A DNA stretch of 52,094 nt from Mycolicibacterium sp. J2 (GTDB taxonomy: Bacteria; Actinomycetota; Actinomycetes; Mycobacteriales; Mycobacteriaceae), in the NCBI RefSeq assembly GCF_026240945.1, contig NZ_JAPFPY010000033.1:1-52094 (forward strand), given 5' to 3'. Positions 14,699 through 24,215 of this stretch are shown here, one piece after another. The notes beneath the pieces were generated by a model. It searched no databases. It had not been told where the DNA came from and worked only from the letters and a program-made list of their open reading frames with translations. Made by a program: the position numbers and the translations under genes. How positions within the stretch are numbered: position 1 is the first letter of the stretch; every line of letters begins with the position of its first letter.

Positions 14699-15898
14699 TC
14701 ACAAGCCGAGGTCGCGCTTGGCCGAGATCTTGGACGACAGGCCGTGCACGTGCACGAACCCCTTGGCCGACGACTGGTCGAAGCTGTCGCCCTCGTCGTA
14801 GGTGGCCAGGTTGAAGTCGTAGAGCGAGGTGGGGCTGCGCCGGCCGTTGACGGCGATGTGCCCGCCGTGCAGCACCAGCCGGATCTCGCCGGTGACGTGC
14901 TCCTGGGTGTGCGCGACGAAGGCCTCCAGGGCGCGCTTGAGCGGCGAGTACCAGAGGCCGTCGTAGACCAGCTCGCCCCACTTCTGGTCGGTGCCGCGCT
15001 TGTAGCGGCCCAATTCGCGCTCCAGCGTGACGTGCTCGAGCTCGGTGTGCGCGGTGATGAGCACCATCGCCCCCGGCGCCTCGTAGATCTCGCGGCTCTT
15101 GATGCCGACCAGGCGGTCCTCGACGACGTCGAGCCGGCCCACGCCCTGAGCGCCGGCACGCCGGTTGAGCTCGACGATGGCCTCCAGCACGGTGACCGGG
15201 CGGCCGTCGATGGACACCGGCACACCCTTCTCGAAACCGACGATCACCTCGTCGGGAGTGCTCCAGTTGAGCGTCGGGTCCTCGGTGTAGTCATAGACGT
15301 CCTTGGTCGGCGCGTTCCAGAGATGTTCCAGGAAGCCGGTTTCCACCGCACGGCCCCACACGTTCTGGTCGATCGAGAACGGCGACCGCTTGGTGACGTT
15401 GATCGGGATGTCGTTCTCCTCGGCGAAGGCGATGGCCTTCTCCCGCGTCCAGGCGTAGTCGCGCACCGGGGCCAACACCTGCAGATCGGGTGCCAGCGAG
15501 GCGAATCCGACCTCGAAACGCACCTGGTCGTTACCCTTACCGGTGCAGCCGTGCGCGACGGTGCCGCCGCCGTGCTCGCGGGCAGCCTTCACCAGGTGTT
15601 TGACGATCAGCGGCCGGCTGATGGCCGACACCAGCGGGTAACGGTCCATGTACAGCGCGTTGGACTGGATGGTCGGCAGGCAGTACTCGTCGGCGAACTC
15701 GTCCCGCGCGTCGACGACGACGGCTTCGACGGCGCCGCAGTCCAGCGCTCGCTGGCGTACGACCTCCATATCCTCGCCGCCCTGGCCCAGGTCGATGGCC
15801 ACGGCCACCACCTCACGCCCGGTCTCCTTGCCGATCCAGCTGATCGCGACCGAGGTGTCCAGACCGCCGGAATACGCCAGGATGACGCGTTCGGACAT
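14699..15898 (-). CDS. argG: Argininosuccinate synthase
   Basis: This enzyme joins citrulline and aspartate with ATP hydrolysis. The 399 residues begin MSERVILAYSGGLDTSVAI, the PP-loop ATP pyrophosphatase motif SGGLDTS. TVAHGCTGKGNDQVRFE and ALYMDRYPLVSAISRPLI, which bind substrate, follow. The length matches family members (398-402). It lies 29 bp behind argR with its own purine-rich ribosome site, and before argH. Confidence 0.98.
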   Translation of the reverse strand: MSERVILAYSGGLDTSVAISWIGKETGREVVAVAIDLGQGGEDMEVVRQRALDCGAVEAVVVDARDEFADEYCLPTIQSNALYMDRYPLVSAISRPLIVKHLVKAAREHGGGTVAHGCTGKGNDQVRFEVGFASLAPDLQVLAPVRDYAWTREKAIAFAEENDIPINVTKRSPFSIDQNVWGRAVETGFLEHLWNAPTKDVYDYTEDPTLNWSTPDEVIVGFEKGVPVSIDGRPVTVLEAIVELNRRAGAQGVGRLDVVEDRLVGIKSREIYEAPGAMVLITAHTELEHVTLERELGRYKRGTDQKWGELVYDGLWYSPLKRALEAFVAHTQEHVTGEIRLVLHGGHIAVNGRRSPTSLYDFNLATYDEGDSFDQSSAKGFVHVHGLSSKISAKRDLGL

Positions 15899-15927
15899 TC
15901 GTTGCTCTCCCTTATTTGTCTGTACTG

Positions 15928-16404
15928 CTATTTCAAGTTCTCGAACATGGCCGCGAGCTCGGCGCCGGTCATCGGCTCACGCGCTATCACGAAGATGGTG
16001 TCATCACCGGCCACCGTGCCGACCACCTGGGGCAACGATGCCCGGTCGATGGCGCTGGCCAGGTAGTGCGCGGCCCCCGGCGGAGTGCGCAGCACGGCCA
16101 GGTTGGCGCTGGCGTCGGTGGACACCAGCAGCTCGCCCAACAGCTTGGTCACCCGTTCGGTGCCGCCGGACACCCCGCGCACAGGGCTGCCGTCCTCGGG
16201 CACCACATACACCCCGACACCGCCGTCGGCGCCGCGCAGCTTCACCGCGCCGAGCTCCTCCAGGTCCCGCGAGAGGGTGGCCTGGGTGACCTCGATGCCC
16301 TCTTCGGCCAGCATCGCGGCCAGCTCGCTCTGGCTGCTCACCGCATGCGCTGCCAGCAGCGCGACGATGCGGGCCTGACGGCCGACTCGGGTCGGGGTAC
16401 TCAT
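15928..16404 (-). CDS. argR: Arginine repressor
   Basis: This 158-residue regulator has an N-terminal winged helix (SSQSELAAMLAEEGIEVTQATLSRDLEELGAVKLR, residues about 23-57). The C-terminal hexamerisation and arginine-binding domain includes GTVAGDDTIFVIAR, with the acidic pair of the arginine site. It sits inside the operon it should control, 3 bp behind argF. Likely targets are the tandem palindromes upstream of argC (21611-21640). Confidence 0.97.
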   Translation of the reverse strand: MSTPTRVGRQARIVALLAAHAVSSQSELAAMLAEEGIEVTQATLSRDLEELGAVKLRGADGGVGVYVVPEDGSPVRGVSGGTERVTKLLGELLVSTDASANLAVLRTPPGAAHYLASAIDRASLPQVVGTVAGDDTIFVIAREPMTGAELAAMFENLK

Positions 16405-16407
16405 CGG

Positions 16408-17331
16408 TTATCGCTCCAACAGCCAGACCAGCAGTGCTTTCTGGGCGTGCAACCGATTCTCGGCCTCGTCGAACACCGCGCTCTGCGGCCCGTCCATCAC
16501 CTCGTCGGTGATCTCGTGCCCACGGTGGGCCGGAAGGCAATGCAGCACAACGGCTTCCGGGTCGGCCAGGGTGAGCAGCTCACTGTTGACCTGGAACGGC
16601 CGGAACGGGCGCACCCGGTCCAGTCCGTCGTTCTCCTGCCCCATCGACGTCCAGGTGTCGGTGACCAGCACGTCGACGCCCTCGGCGGCGACCTTCGGAT
16701 CGCTGCTGACGGTGACGGTGGCGCCGGTTTCGGCGGCACGGCGCCGCGCGGCGTCGACGAACTGGGGATGCGGTTCGAACCCGGCCGGAGCGGCGATGGT
16801 GACGTCGATGCCCGCGGTCACGCCGCCCAACATCAGCGAGTGCGCCATGTTGTTGGCGCCGTCCCCGAAGTAGGTCATCTTCAGGCCCGTCAGCCGGCCC
16901 TTGCGTTCGGCCAGCGTCTGCAGATCGGCCAGCACCTGGCACGGGTGGAATTCGTCGGACAGTGCGTTGACGATCGGCACTGTCGAACCGCTGGCCATCG
17001 CGGTCAGGCGTTCCTGGGCGAAGGTGCGCCACACGATGGCATCCACATACCGCGACAGCACCACCCCGGTGTCCTCGAGCGTTTCCTCGCGCCCCAGCTG
17101 GGTGCTACGTCCGTCGACGACGATGGCGTGCCCGCCCAGCTGTGCGATACCCATCTCGAACGAGAACCGGGTGCGGGTGGAGTTCTTCTCGAAGATCACC
17201 GCCACCCCGCGCGGGCCCTCCAGGGGCCTGCGGCTGAACGGCTCCTTCTTCAGTGCGGCGGCCAGGGCCAGCACCTCGGCCTGCTCGGCGGGACTGAGGT
17301 CGTCGTCGCGGAGGAAGTGTCGCAGTGTCAT
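16408..17331 (-). CDS. argF: Ornithine carbamoyltransferase
   Basis: This enzyme makes citrulline from ornithine and carbamoyl phosphate. The 307 residues contain the carbamoyl-phosphate signature EKNSTRTRFSFE, the HPCQ motif in DEFHPCQVLADL, and the HCLP ornithine loop in VVLHCLPAHRG. The ATG at 17331 overlaps the argD stop as ATGA. The length equals that of the M. tuberculosis enzyme. Confidence 0.98.
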   Translation of the reverse strand: MTLRHFLRDDDLSPAEQAEVLALAAALKKEPFSRRPLEGPRGVAVIFEKNSTRTRFSFEMGIAQLGGHAIVVDGRSTQLGREETLEDTGVVLSRYVDAIVWRTFAQERLTAMASGSTVPIVNALSDEFHPCQVLADLQTLAERKGRLTGLKMTYFGDGANNMAHSLMLGGVTAGIDVTIAAPAGFEPHPQFVDAARRRAAETGATVTVSSDPKVAAEGVDVLVTDTWTSMGQENDGLDRVRPFRPFQVNSELLTLADPEAVVLHCLPAHRGHEITDEVMDGPQSAVFDEAENRLHAQKALLVWLLER

Positions 17332-18488
17332 GAGGCATCCAGGATCTCGGGAAGGGCGGTGAGGAACTGATCGATCTGCGCTTCGGTGATGATCAGCGGC
17401 GGGGCCAGCCGTACCACGTCGGGCGCGGCGGCGTTCACCAGGAATCCGGCATCGCGGGCCGTGGTCTCGAATACCTTGGCGTTGGGTTGGGTCAGCACGA
17501 TGCCCTGCAGCAGCCCCTTGCCCCGGACGTGGGCGACCAGCGGGTGGCCGAGTTCCTCGATGCCGTGGCTCAGGGTCTTGCCGAGCACACCCGCTTTGGC
17601 GATCAGGTCGTGTTCGGCGAGCGCCGTGAGCACCCCGAGTGCGGCCGCGGTGCACACCGGGTTGCCGCCGAAGGTGCTGCCGTGCAAGCCCGGGGTGAGC
17701 AGATCGGCGGTGGCGCCGAGGGCCAGGCAGGCGCCGATCGGCAGGCCGCCACCCAGGCCCTTGGCCAGCGTCACGATATCGGGGGTGATGCCGTCATGCT
17801 GATGCGCGTAGAAGGCGCCGGTACGCCCGACACCGGTCTGCACCTCGTCGAGCACCAGCAGCGCACCGTGTTTCACGGTGATCTCGCGGGCCTTCACGAG
17901 GTAGCCCGGCGGCGGGACGACCACGCCGCCCTCCCCCATGATCGGTTCCAGGAACACCGCTGCGGTGGTGTCGTTGACGGCGTGTTCGAGTGCGTCGACG
18001 TCGCCGTAGGGCACGAAGGTGACCTCACCGGGCAGCGGCTCGAACGGCGCGCGCTTGGCAGGTTGGCCGGTGAGCGCGAGCGATCCCATCGTGCGGCCGT
18101 GGAATCCACCCTCTGCCGCAACGACTTTGGTCCGGCCGGTGAGCCGGGTGATCTTGAACGCGACCTCGTTGGCCTCGGTGCCGGAATTGCAGAAGAAGGC
18201 CCTCGCGGGCTGGCCCAGGTGCCCGACCAGCTTTTCGGCCAGCGCGATACCGGGTTCGGTGGCATAGAGATTCGAGGTGTGGCCGAGGGTGTTGAGCTGG
18301 GTGGTGACGGCCTCGATGACCGCGGGGTGACGGTGGCCCAGCACGTTGACCGCGATACCGCCGAGCAGGTCCAGGTAGGACTTACCGTCGGTGTCGGTCA
18401 CCACCGCGCCGTCCCCACCGGCCAGGGCCAGCGGCGGGGTGCCGTAGTTGTTCATCATCACCGCGTCCCAGCGCTGCTGAAGTGTCAC
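17328..18488 (-). CDS. argD: Acetylornithine aminotransferase
   Basis: This PLP-dependent class III aminotransferase makes N-acetylornithine. The 386 residues contain FCNSGTEANEVAFK, GGFHGRTMGSLALTG and the PLP-lysine region DIVTLAKGLGGGLPIGA (Lys within TLAKGLGGG). LLVLDEVQTGVGRTG supplies the Asp that contacts the pyridine. The GTG at 18488 overlaps the argB stop as GTGA and gives the start VTLQQRWDAVMMNNYG. An upstream extension would lie within argB. Confidence 0.97.
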   Translation of the reverse strand: MTLQQRWDAVMMNNYGTPPLALAGGDGAVVTDTDGKSYLDLLGGIAVNVLGHRHPAVIEAVTTQLNTLGHTSNLYATEPGIALAEKLVGHLGQPARAFFCNSGTEANEVAFKITRLTGRTKVVAAEGGFHGRTMGSLALTGQPAKRAPFEPLPGEVTFVPYGDVDALEHAVNDTTAAVFLEPIMGEGGVVVPPPGYLVKAREITVKHGALLVLDEVQTGVGRTGAFYAHQHDGITPDIVTLAKGLGGGLPIGACLALGATADLLTPGLHGSTFGGNPVCTAAALGVLTALAEHDLIAKAGVLGKTLSHGIEELGHPLVAHVRGKGLLQGIVLTQPNAKVFETTARDAGFLVNAAAPDVVRLAPPLIITEAQIDQFLTALPEILDAS

Positions 18489-19363
18489 GAGGGGTTCACC
18501 ACCTTGGTTCCGGTGCCTTCGTCGGTGAGAAGTTCGACGAGGACACAATGTTCGACGCGACCGTCGATGACGTGTGCGCTGGGCACCCCGTTGTGCACCG
18601 CCCGCAGGCAGGCCTCGATCTTGGGCACCATGCCCGATTCCAGTTTGGGTAGCAGCTGGGTCAGTGCGGCGGTGTCGATCTCGCTGACCAGCGATGCGCG
18701 GTTCGGCCAGTCGGTATAGAGCCCTTCGACATCGGTGAGCATCAGCAGCTTCTCGGCGCCGAGCGCCTCGGCCACGGCGGCCGCGGCGGTGTCGGCGTTG
18801 ATGTTGTGCACCACCCCGTCCTTGTCGGGGGCGATGGTGGAGATCACCGGAATGCGGCCGGCCGCAATGAGATCCAGTACGGCCGCGGTGTTGACGTGCT
18901 CGACGTCGCCGACCAGGCCGATATCGGTGGGCACGCCGTCCACCAGGACACTGCGCCGCACCGCGGTCAGCAGGCGGGCGTCTTCCCCGGTGATCCCGAC
19001 GGCGTACGGTCCATGGGCGTTGATCAAGCCGACCAGTTCGCGGCCCACCTGACCGAACAGCACCATCCGGGCCACGTCGAGCACTTCCGGGGTGGTGACC
19101 CGGAATCCGCCCTTGAACTCGCCGTCGATGCCGAGTTTCTTGAGCATGGCACTGATCTGCGGACCGCCGCCGTGCACCACCACCGGGTGTACCCCACAGT
19201 TGCGCAGGAACACCATATCGGCGGCGAAGGCGGCCTTGAGGGTGTCGTCGATCATGGCGTTGCCGCCGTATTTGACGACGACGATCTTGCCGTTGAGCTG
19301 TTTGAGCCACGGCAGCGCCGCCGCGAAAACCCCCGCGGCGGTCGCCTGCGCCTCACGCGTCAC
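18485..19363 (-). CDS. argB: Acetylglutamate kinase
   Basis: This kinase phosphorylates N-acetylglutamate. The 292 residues show the amino-acid-kinase glycine motif VVKYGGNAM, then HGGGPQI and the C-terminal GGMV-type region (as ESGMVPKIEACLRAV). NAG-kinase-type regulation by arginine is common in the family and plausible here. The GTG at 19363 overlaps the argJ stop as GTGA. Confidence 0.97.
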   Translation of the reverse strand: MTREAQATAAGVFAAALPWLKQLNGKIVVVKYGGNAMIDDTLKAAFAADMVFLRNCGVHPVVVHGGGPQISAMLKKLGIDGEFKGGFRVTTPEVLDVARMVLFGQVGRELVGLINAHGPYAVGITGEDARLLTAVRRSVLVDGVPTDIGLVGDVEHVNTAAVLDLIAAGRIPVISTIAPDKDGVVHNINADTAAAAVAEALGAEKLLMLTDVEGLYTDWPNRASLVSEIDTAALTQLLPKLESGMVPKIEACLRAVHNGVPSAHVIDGRVEHCVLVELLTDEGTGTKVVNPS

Positions 19364-20574
19364 GATGAGTAAGCCGAGTTCTCTTCGACGTACCCGTGCG
19401 ACAGGTCGGTGGTCCTGATCGAGGCCGCGTCGTTGCCGACTGCCAGGTCGATGACCACCTCGATATCGGCGCCGGACAGGTCCACCTCGCGCGCGCCCGG
19501 AGCGCCCGCGCCGTCGATGCAGACCGGAGAACCGTTGAAGGACACGCTGATCCGCTGGGGATCCAGTTTCACCGGGGCGATACCGACGGCGGCCAGCACC
19601 CGCCCCCAGTTCGGATCGGAGCCGAACAGCGCGGTCTTGACCAGGCTGTCGCGGGCCACGGCACGGGCGGCGACGAGGGCATCTTCTTCGTCCGCGGCAC
19701 CTTGCACGGTGATGGTGACCCGCTTGGTGACACCTTCGGCGTCGGCCTGCAGCTGGGCGCACAGGTCGTCGCACACTCGGAACACGGCGTCGTCGAGTTC
19801 GGCTTGGCTGGGCGTGATCTCGCTGGCGCCGGAGGCCAGCAGCAGCACAGTGTCGTTGGTGGAGCAGCTGCCGTCGACGTCGAGACGGTCGAAGGTGCGG
19901 GCCGCGGCGCGCCGCAGCGCGGTGTCGAGCGCTTGGGCGTCGGCGACGGCGTCGGTGGTGAGCACCACCAGCATGGTGGCCAGCGACGGGGCGAGCATGC
20001 CCGCGCCCTTGGCCATGCCGCCGACGGTCCAGTCACCGGGGTGGTGCAGCGCAACCTGTTTGGGCACGGTGTCGGTGGTCATGATGGCCCGCGCCGCCTC
20101 TTCCCCGCCGGTGAGGCCGCCGGCCATCTCGTGGACGATCTCGGTGACACCGACCAGTACCTTGTCCATCGGCAGCCGATCACCGATCAGTCCGGTGGAG
20201 CAGACCGCGACCTCGATGGCGCCGGTCTCGGTGCCCCAGTCACTGAGCGCAGCAGCCACGGCCTCGGCCGTCGCATGCGTGTCCTGGAAGCCCAGTGCGC
20301 CGGTGCAGGCGTTGGCGCCACCGGAGTTGAGGATGACCGCACGCAGCCGGCCGGTGGTGAGCACCTGCTGTGACCACTGCACCGGGGCAGCCTTGATCTG
20401 GTTTCGGGTGAACACCGCGGCCGCGCCGTAATCCGGCCCCTCGTTGAACACCAGCGCCAGGTCGAGATTGCCGGATGCCTTGATACCGGCCGAAATTCCG
20501 GTGGCCCGGAAGCCGGCGGGGGCGGTGACGCCCTGGTTGCGGACGAGATTGCCGTTCGCCGCTTGTGATGTCAC
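19360..20574 (-). CDS. argJ: Glutamate N-acetyltransferase / amino-acid acetyltransferase
   Basis: ArgJ moves the acetyl group from acetylornithine to glutamate, recycling it; some ArgJ enzymes also use acetyl-CoA. The 404 residues carry the autocleavage site within GGMAKGAGMLAPSLATMLVVLTTDA: the nucleophilic Thr of the KGAGM...ATML pattern, where the chain splits into alpha and beta subunits. It starts at GTG 20574, overlapping the argC stop (GTGA). Confidence 0.97.
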   Translation of the reverse strand: MTSQAANGNLVRNQGVTAPAGFRATGISAGIKASGNLDLALVFNEGPDYGAAAVFTRNQIKAAPVQWSQQVLTTGRLRAVILNSGGANACTGALGFQDTHATAEAVAAALSDWGTETGAIEVAVCSTGLIGDRLPMDKVLVGVTEIVHEMAGGLTGGEEAARAIMTTDTVPKQVALHHPGDWTVGGMAKGAGMLAPSLATMLVVLTTDAVADAQALDTALRRAAARTFDRLDVDGSCSTNDTVLLLASGASEITPSQAELDDAVFRVCDDLCAQLQADAEGVTKRVTITVQGAADEEDALVAARAVARDSLVKTALFGSDPNWGRVLAAVGIAPVKLDPQRISVSFNGSPVCIDGAGAPGAREVDLSGADIEVVIDLAVGNDAASIRTTDLSHGYVEENSAYSS

Positions 20575-21602
20575 GGTGCCACTCCCACGATGGACAATCC
20601 TTCTGTTTCGGGCCAGCCGAGGGCCAGGTTCATCGATTGCACGGCGGCACCTCCGGTGCCCTTGGTCAGGTTGTCGATCGCACTGATGGCGACCAGTGTC
20701 TTGGCGTCGGCGTCGACCGTGACGGCCAGCTGCGCAGCATTGCTGCCGATCACCGAACCGGTCTTGGGCAGCTGCCCTTCGGGCAGCAGGTGGATGAACG
20801 GTTCGTCGCCGTACGCCTTGTCGTAGGCGGCGCGGATCTCCTGCTCCGACGCGTCGGTGCGGGCGGTGCAGGTGGCCAGGATGCCGCGGGCGGTGGGGAT
20901 GAGCACCGGGGTGAACGACACGGTGACGTCCTTGGCAGTCACACTGCGCAGCCCCTGGGCGATCTCTGGCGTATGCCGGTGCTTGCCCCCGACGTTGTAA
21001 GCCCGCGCCGATCCGATGACTTCGGAGCCCAGCAGGTCGACCTTGGCCGCCTTACCGGCACCGGAGGTGCCGCTGACGGCGACAACCGTCACGTTCGGTT
21101 CGACCAGATCCGCGGCGACCGCGGGCAGCAGTGCCAGCAGCGCGGCCGTCGGATAGCAGCCGGGCACCGCGATCCGGGTCGCGCCCCGCAGTTTGTCCCG
21201 GGCGCCGGGTAGTTCGGGCAGGCCGTAGGGCCAGGTGCCGGCGTGCGCGGATCCGTAGAACCGCTCCCAGTCGGCGGCATCGGTGAGCCGGAAGTCGGCG
21301 CCGCAGTCGATGATCACGGTGTCGCCGAGCTGTTCGGCCAGGGCCGCGGAATGCCCGTGCGGCAGCCCGAGGAACACCACGTCGTGCTGGGCCAGCAGCT
21401 CGGCGTCGGTGGCCTCCAGCACCCGGCCGGCCAGCGGTAGCAGGTGCGGATGATGCTCGGCCAGGGTGGTGCCGGCGCTGGCGGCCGCGGTCAGGGCACC
21501 GATGGTGAGGCGCCCGTCGGCGTAGGCGGGGTGGCCGAGCAACAGCCGCAGGATCTCACCGCCGGCATACCCGCTGGCGCCGGCGACGGCTACCGAAGTC
21601 AT
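20571..21602 (-). CDS. argC: N-acetyl-gamma-glutamyl-phosphate reductase
   Basis: This NADPH-dependent reductase carries out the third step of arginine synthesis. The 343 residues start with the dinucleotide motif VAVAGASGYAGGEILRLL. The catalytic cysteine lies in IAVPGCYPTAALLALLP, and GTSGAGKAAK follows. It is the first gene of the argCJBDFRGH cluster. The ATG at 21602 is 9 nt from the nearest ARG-box-like palindrome. Confidence 0.98.
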   Translation of the reverse strand: MTSVAVAGASGYAGGEILRLLLGHPAYADGRLTIGALTAAASAGTTLAEHHPHLLPLAGRVLEATDAELLAQHDVVFLGLPHGHSAALAEQLGDTVIIDCGADFRLTDAADWERFYGSAHAGTWPYGLPELPGARDKLRGATRIAVPGCYPTAALLALLPAVAADLVEPNVTVVAVSGTSGAGKAAKVDLLGSEVIGSARAYNVGGKHRHTPEIAQGLRSVTAKDVTVSFTPVLIPTARGILATCTARTDASEQEIRAAYDKAYGDEPFIHLLPEGQLPKTGSVIGSNAAQLAVTVDADAKTLVAISAIDNLTKGTGGAAVQSMNLALGWPETEGLSIVGVAP

Positions 21603-21610
21603 ACCCCGAT

Positions 21611-21640
21611 CTTTGCATCGTTATGCATCGGAATGCAAAC
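21611..21640. promoter_or_regulatory. Overlapping ARG-box-like operators upstream of argC
   Basis: Two perfect palindromes overlap: TGCAT-CGTT-ATGCA (21614-21627 with neighbours) and TGCAT-CGGA-ATGCA (21624-21637). An 18-bp-class ARG box is two such half-sites, and hexameric ArgR binds tandem boxes. This sits immediately before argC, where the promoter should be, and is AT-rich relative to the surroundings. Assignment to ArgR is inferred from position and the presence of argR in the operon. Confidence 0.7.
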
Positions 21641-21728
21641 TCATTAACACGACTCGCGCCGAGATCGACGTTTGGCCCGGTTCCACTCGCACTTTTCCGC
21701 CCGTTTGCGCAATTGGGCGGGGAGGCGG

Positions 21729-24215
21729 TCAGGCGCGTTGGGTGGCGCCGAGTTGGGTCGCGGCGGCGGCCACGGCGGCGTCGCGGGCGGCGCTGGCCTC
21801 GTCCTCGGTGAGGGTGCGGTCGGCGGCGCGGAACCGCAACGCCAACGTCAGCGACTTGCGGCCCTCCCCGATCTGCGGACCGGTGTAGACGTCGAACAGC
21901 CGGACATCCTCCACCAGTTCACCGGCACCGGCCCGGACGACATCGATCACCGATTGGGCCGCGACGTCGTCATCGACGATGAGGCTGACGTCCTGGAACA
22001 CCGCGGGGAACGGCGACACCGACGGCGCGGGCAGCCGCTGCTCGATCGGAATGGCGTCCAGGTCCAACTCCACCGCGCAGGTGCCCTTGGGCAGGCCCGC
22101 GCGCTCGACGACGGCCGGGTGCAACTGGCCGGCGAAACCGACGGATGTCTCCCCGGCGAACACCTCCGCGCAGCGGCCCGGGTGCCACGGCAATTCCTGG
22201 GCGGCCCGAAGAGTCAGCTCAACGCCGACGGCTCGGCCGATCACCCGCACCGCTTCGAACGCGTCGGCCGCCTCCACCTTGCGGCCCGGCCCCCACGGCC
22301 CGGCCGGTTCGCGCAGCCCGGTGAGCACCACACCCACATGTTCGGGCTGACGCGGCAGCGAGGCGTCCAGCGCCGCGATCTCCTCGTCGGTGGGCCGCCG
22401 GTCGGTCGGGATGCGCTCCACCGCACGGGTCTGCGGTGTCGGCAGCACCACCTCGGCGATCGCGAACAGCGCGGCATCCACCGCGCCGCGGGAGACGTTG
22501 CGCGCCAACGCTTCCAGCAGGCCGGGAAGAAGCGTCGTCGCCAGCTCGGGCCGGTCGGCTTCCAGCGGGTTGAGCACCTTGGTGGTGTTGCGGCGCGGAT
22601 CATCGGGGTCCAGCCCCCAGGTGTCGAACACCCCGGCGGGCAGGAACGGGGTCGGCAGCACCTCGACGAAACCGGTCAGCGCGAGCGACTTGCCCACCGC
22701 GCGGCGGCGTTTCTGGATCGGCGTCAGGCCACGTCCGGCCGGGGCGTGCGGCAACACCGACGGGATGAGGTCGAGCCCTTCCAGGCGCAGCACCTCCTCC
22801 ACCAGGTCGGCGGGTTCGCGCAGATCCGGACGCCAACTCGGGGGCACCGCGGTCACCACACCGTCGGCTACCGACACCTGTGCGCCGATCTGGCGCAGCC
22901 GCTTCGGCGTCACCCCTTCGGCGTAGCTCACGCCTGCGGTGCGATCGGGCAGATCCACCGGCATGCTCACCGGCGGGTGCGACCAGTCCTCGCGCGGCGG
23001 ATCACCACGCCAATCGGTCAGCGTCGGTTCGACTGTGCCACCGGCAATCTCGGCGAGCAGGCTGGCGCAGCGGTCCAGGGCGGCGACCGAGATGGCCGGG
23101 TCCACGGTGCGCTCGTAACGGCGGCCGGCTTCGCTGCTCAGGTGCAGGCGGCGCTGGGTCCGCGATACCGCGGCCGGATCCCACACCGCAGCCTCCAGCA
23201 GCACGTCGGTGGTGGTGTCGCGCACCTCGGTGGTGCCGGCGCCCATCACACCGCCGATAGCCGCGGTGGCCACGTCGTCGACGATCAGCACGTCCCCGGC
23301 GTTGAGGGTGCGGGTGACGTCGTCGAGCGTCACCACCTTCTCCCCCTGCTCGGCGAAGCGCACGGTGAACCCGCCGGTGATCAGCGACCGGTCGTGCGCG
23401 TGCATCGGATGCCCGATCTCGAGCATCACGTAGTTGGTGACGTCCACTGCGGGCGAGATGGCCCGGATCCCGGACAGCAGCAGCCGGCGTTGCAACCACC
23501 ACGGCGACACCGCGGCCGGGTCGATGCCGGTAACGGGCCGCAGCCCGAATCGCTGCACCCCGGTGCCGGGCTGGATGGTCAGCGGCCAGGCTTCACCCTG
23601 CGCCGGCAGTGCCGGGACGTCGGCGGGGTCGACGAAGTCGAGGTCCAGCGCGCAGGCGATATCGCGGGCCATGCCGCGAATCGACAAGCAGTAACCACGG
23701 TCCGGGGTGATCGCCAGGTTGAACACCACGTCGTCGAGACCCAGCACCTCGATGCCCGAGTCCCCCGGTTCGGCGGTGCCCGGCGGCAACACGATGATGC
23801 CGGACTGATCGGCGCCCAGGTTCAGCTCGGCGGCCGAGCAGATCATCCCGTCGGAGGTACGGCCGTAGGTCTTACGCTTGGCGATGGTGAAGTCACCCGG
23901 AAGCGTTGTACCGGGCAGGGCCACCACCACCAGATCGCCGACCGCGAAGTTCCTTGCGCCACAGACGATGTCGCGCGGCTCGGTTTCACCCACGTCGACC
24001 TTGCAGGCCCTGATGGGCTTCTTGAACTCGGTGAGCTCTTCGATCTCGACGACCCGGCCCACGGTGAGCGGACCGGTGACCGGACCGACCGGCAGGATCT
24101 CCTCGACCTCGTGGCCGATGCGGATCAGCGTCTGCTCCAGCTCGTCGACGCCCAGATCCCAGCCCGGCGCGCCGGCCCGGATCACGTCGCGGAGCCAGCT
24201 GTACGGAATACGCAT
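21729..24215 (-). CDS. pheT: Phenylalanyl-tRNA synthetase beta subunit
   Basis: This 828-residue large subunit of the alpha2-beta2 enzyme contains the N-terminal RNA-binding (OB/EMAP-like) domain at residues about 45-150 (VGRVVEIEEL...KVDVGE). B3/B4 editing and B5 domains come next, and the C-terminal FDX-ACB anticodon domain (SPFPAVFQDVSLIVDDDV...) ends it. The start MRIPYSWLRDVI at 24215 shares its A with the pheS stop (TGATG). About 126 bp separate it from argC. Confidence 0.98.
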   Translation of the reverse strand: MRIPYSWLRDVIRAGAPGWDLGVDELEQTLIRIGHEVEEILPVGPVTGPLTVGRVVEIEELTEFKKPIRACKVDVGETEPRDIVCGARNFAVGDLVVVALPGTTLPGDFTIAKRKTYGRTSDGMICSAAELNLGADQSGIIVLPPGTAEPGDSGIEVLGLDDVVFNLAITPDRGYCLSIRGMARDIACALDLDFVDPADVPALPAQGEAWPLTIQPGTGVQRFGLRPVTGIDPAAVSPWWLQRRLLLSGIRAISPAVDVTNYVMLEIGHPMHAHDRSLITGGFTVRFAEQGEKVVTLDDVTRTLNAGDVLIVDDVATAAIGGVMGAGTTEVRDTTTDVLLEAAVWDPAAVSRTQRRLHLSSEAGRRYERTVDPAISVAALDRCASLLAEIAGGTVEPTLTDWRGDPPREDWSHPPVSMPVDLPDRTAGVSYAEGVTPKRLRQIGAQVSVADGVVTAVPPSWRPDLREPADLVEEVLRLEGLDLIPSVLPHAPAGRGLTPIQKRRRAVGKSLALTGFVEVLPTPFLPAGVFDTWGLDPDDPRRNTTKVLNPLEADRPELATTLLPGLLEALARNVSRGAVDAALFAIAEVVLPTPQTRAVERIPTDRRPTDEEIAALDASLPRQPEHVGVVLTGLREPAGPWGPGRKVEAADAFEAVRVIGRAVGVELTLRAAQELPWHPGRCAEVFAGETSVGFAGQLHPAVVERAGLPKGTCAVELDLDAIPIEQRLPAPSVSPFPAVFQDVSLIVDDDVAAQSVIDVVRAGAGELVEDVRLFDVYTGPQIGEGRKSLTLALRFRAADRTLTEDEASAARDAAVAAAATQLGATQRA

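Noticed and set aside
15916..17370. 484-codon open frame on the plus strand
   Set aside because: It is antisense to argR and argF.
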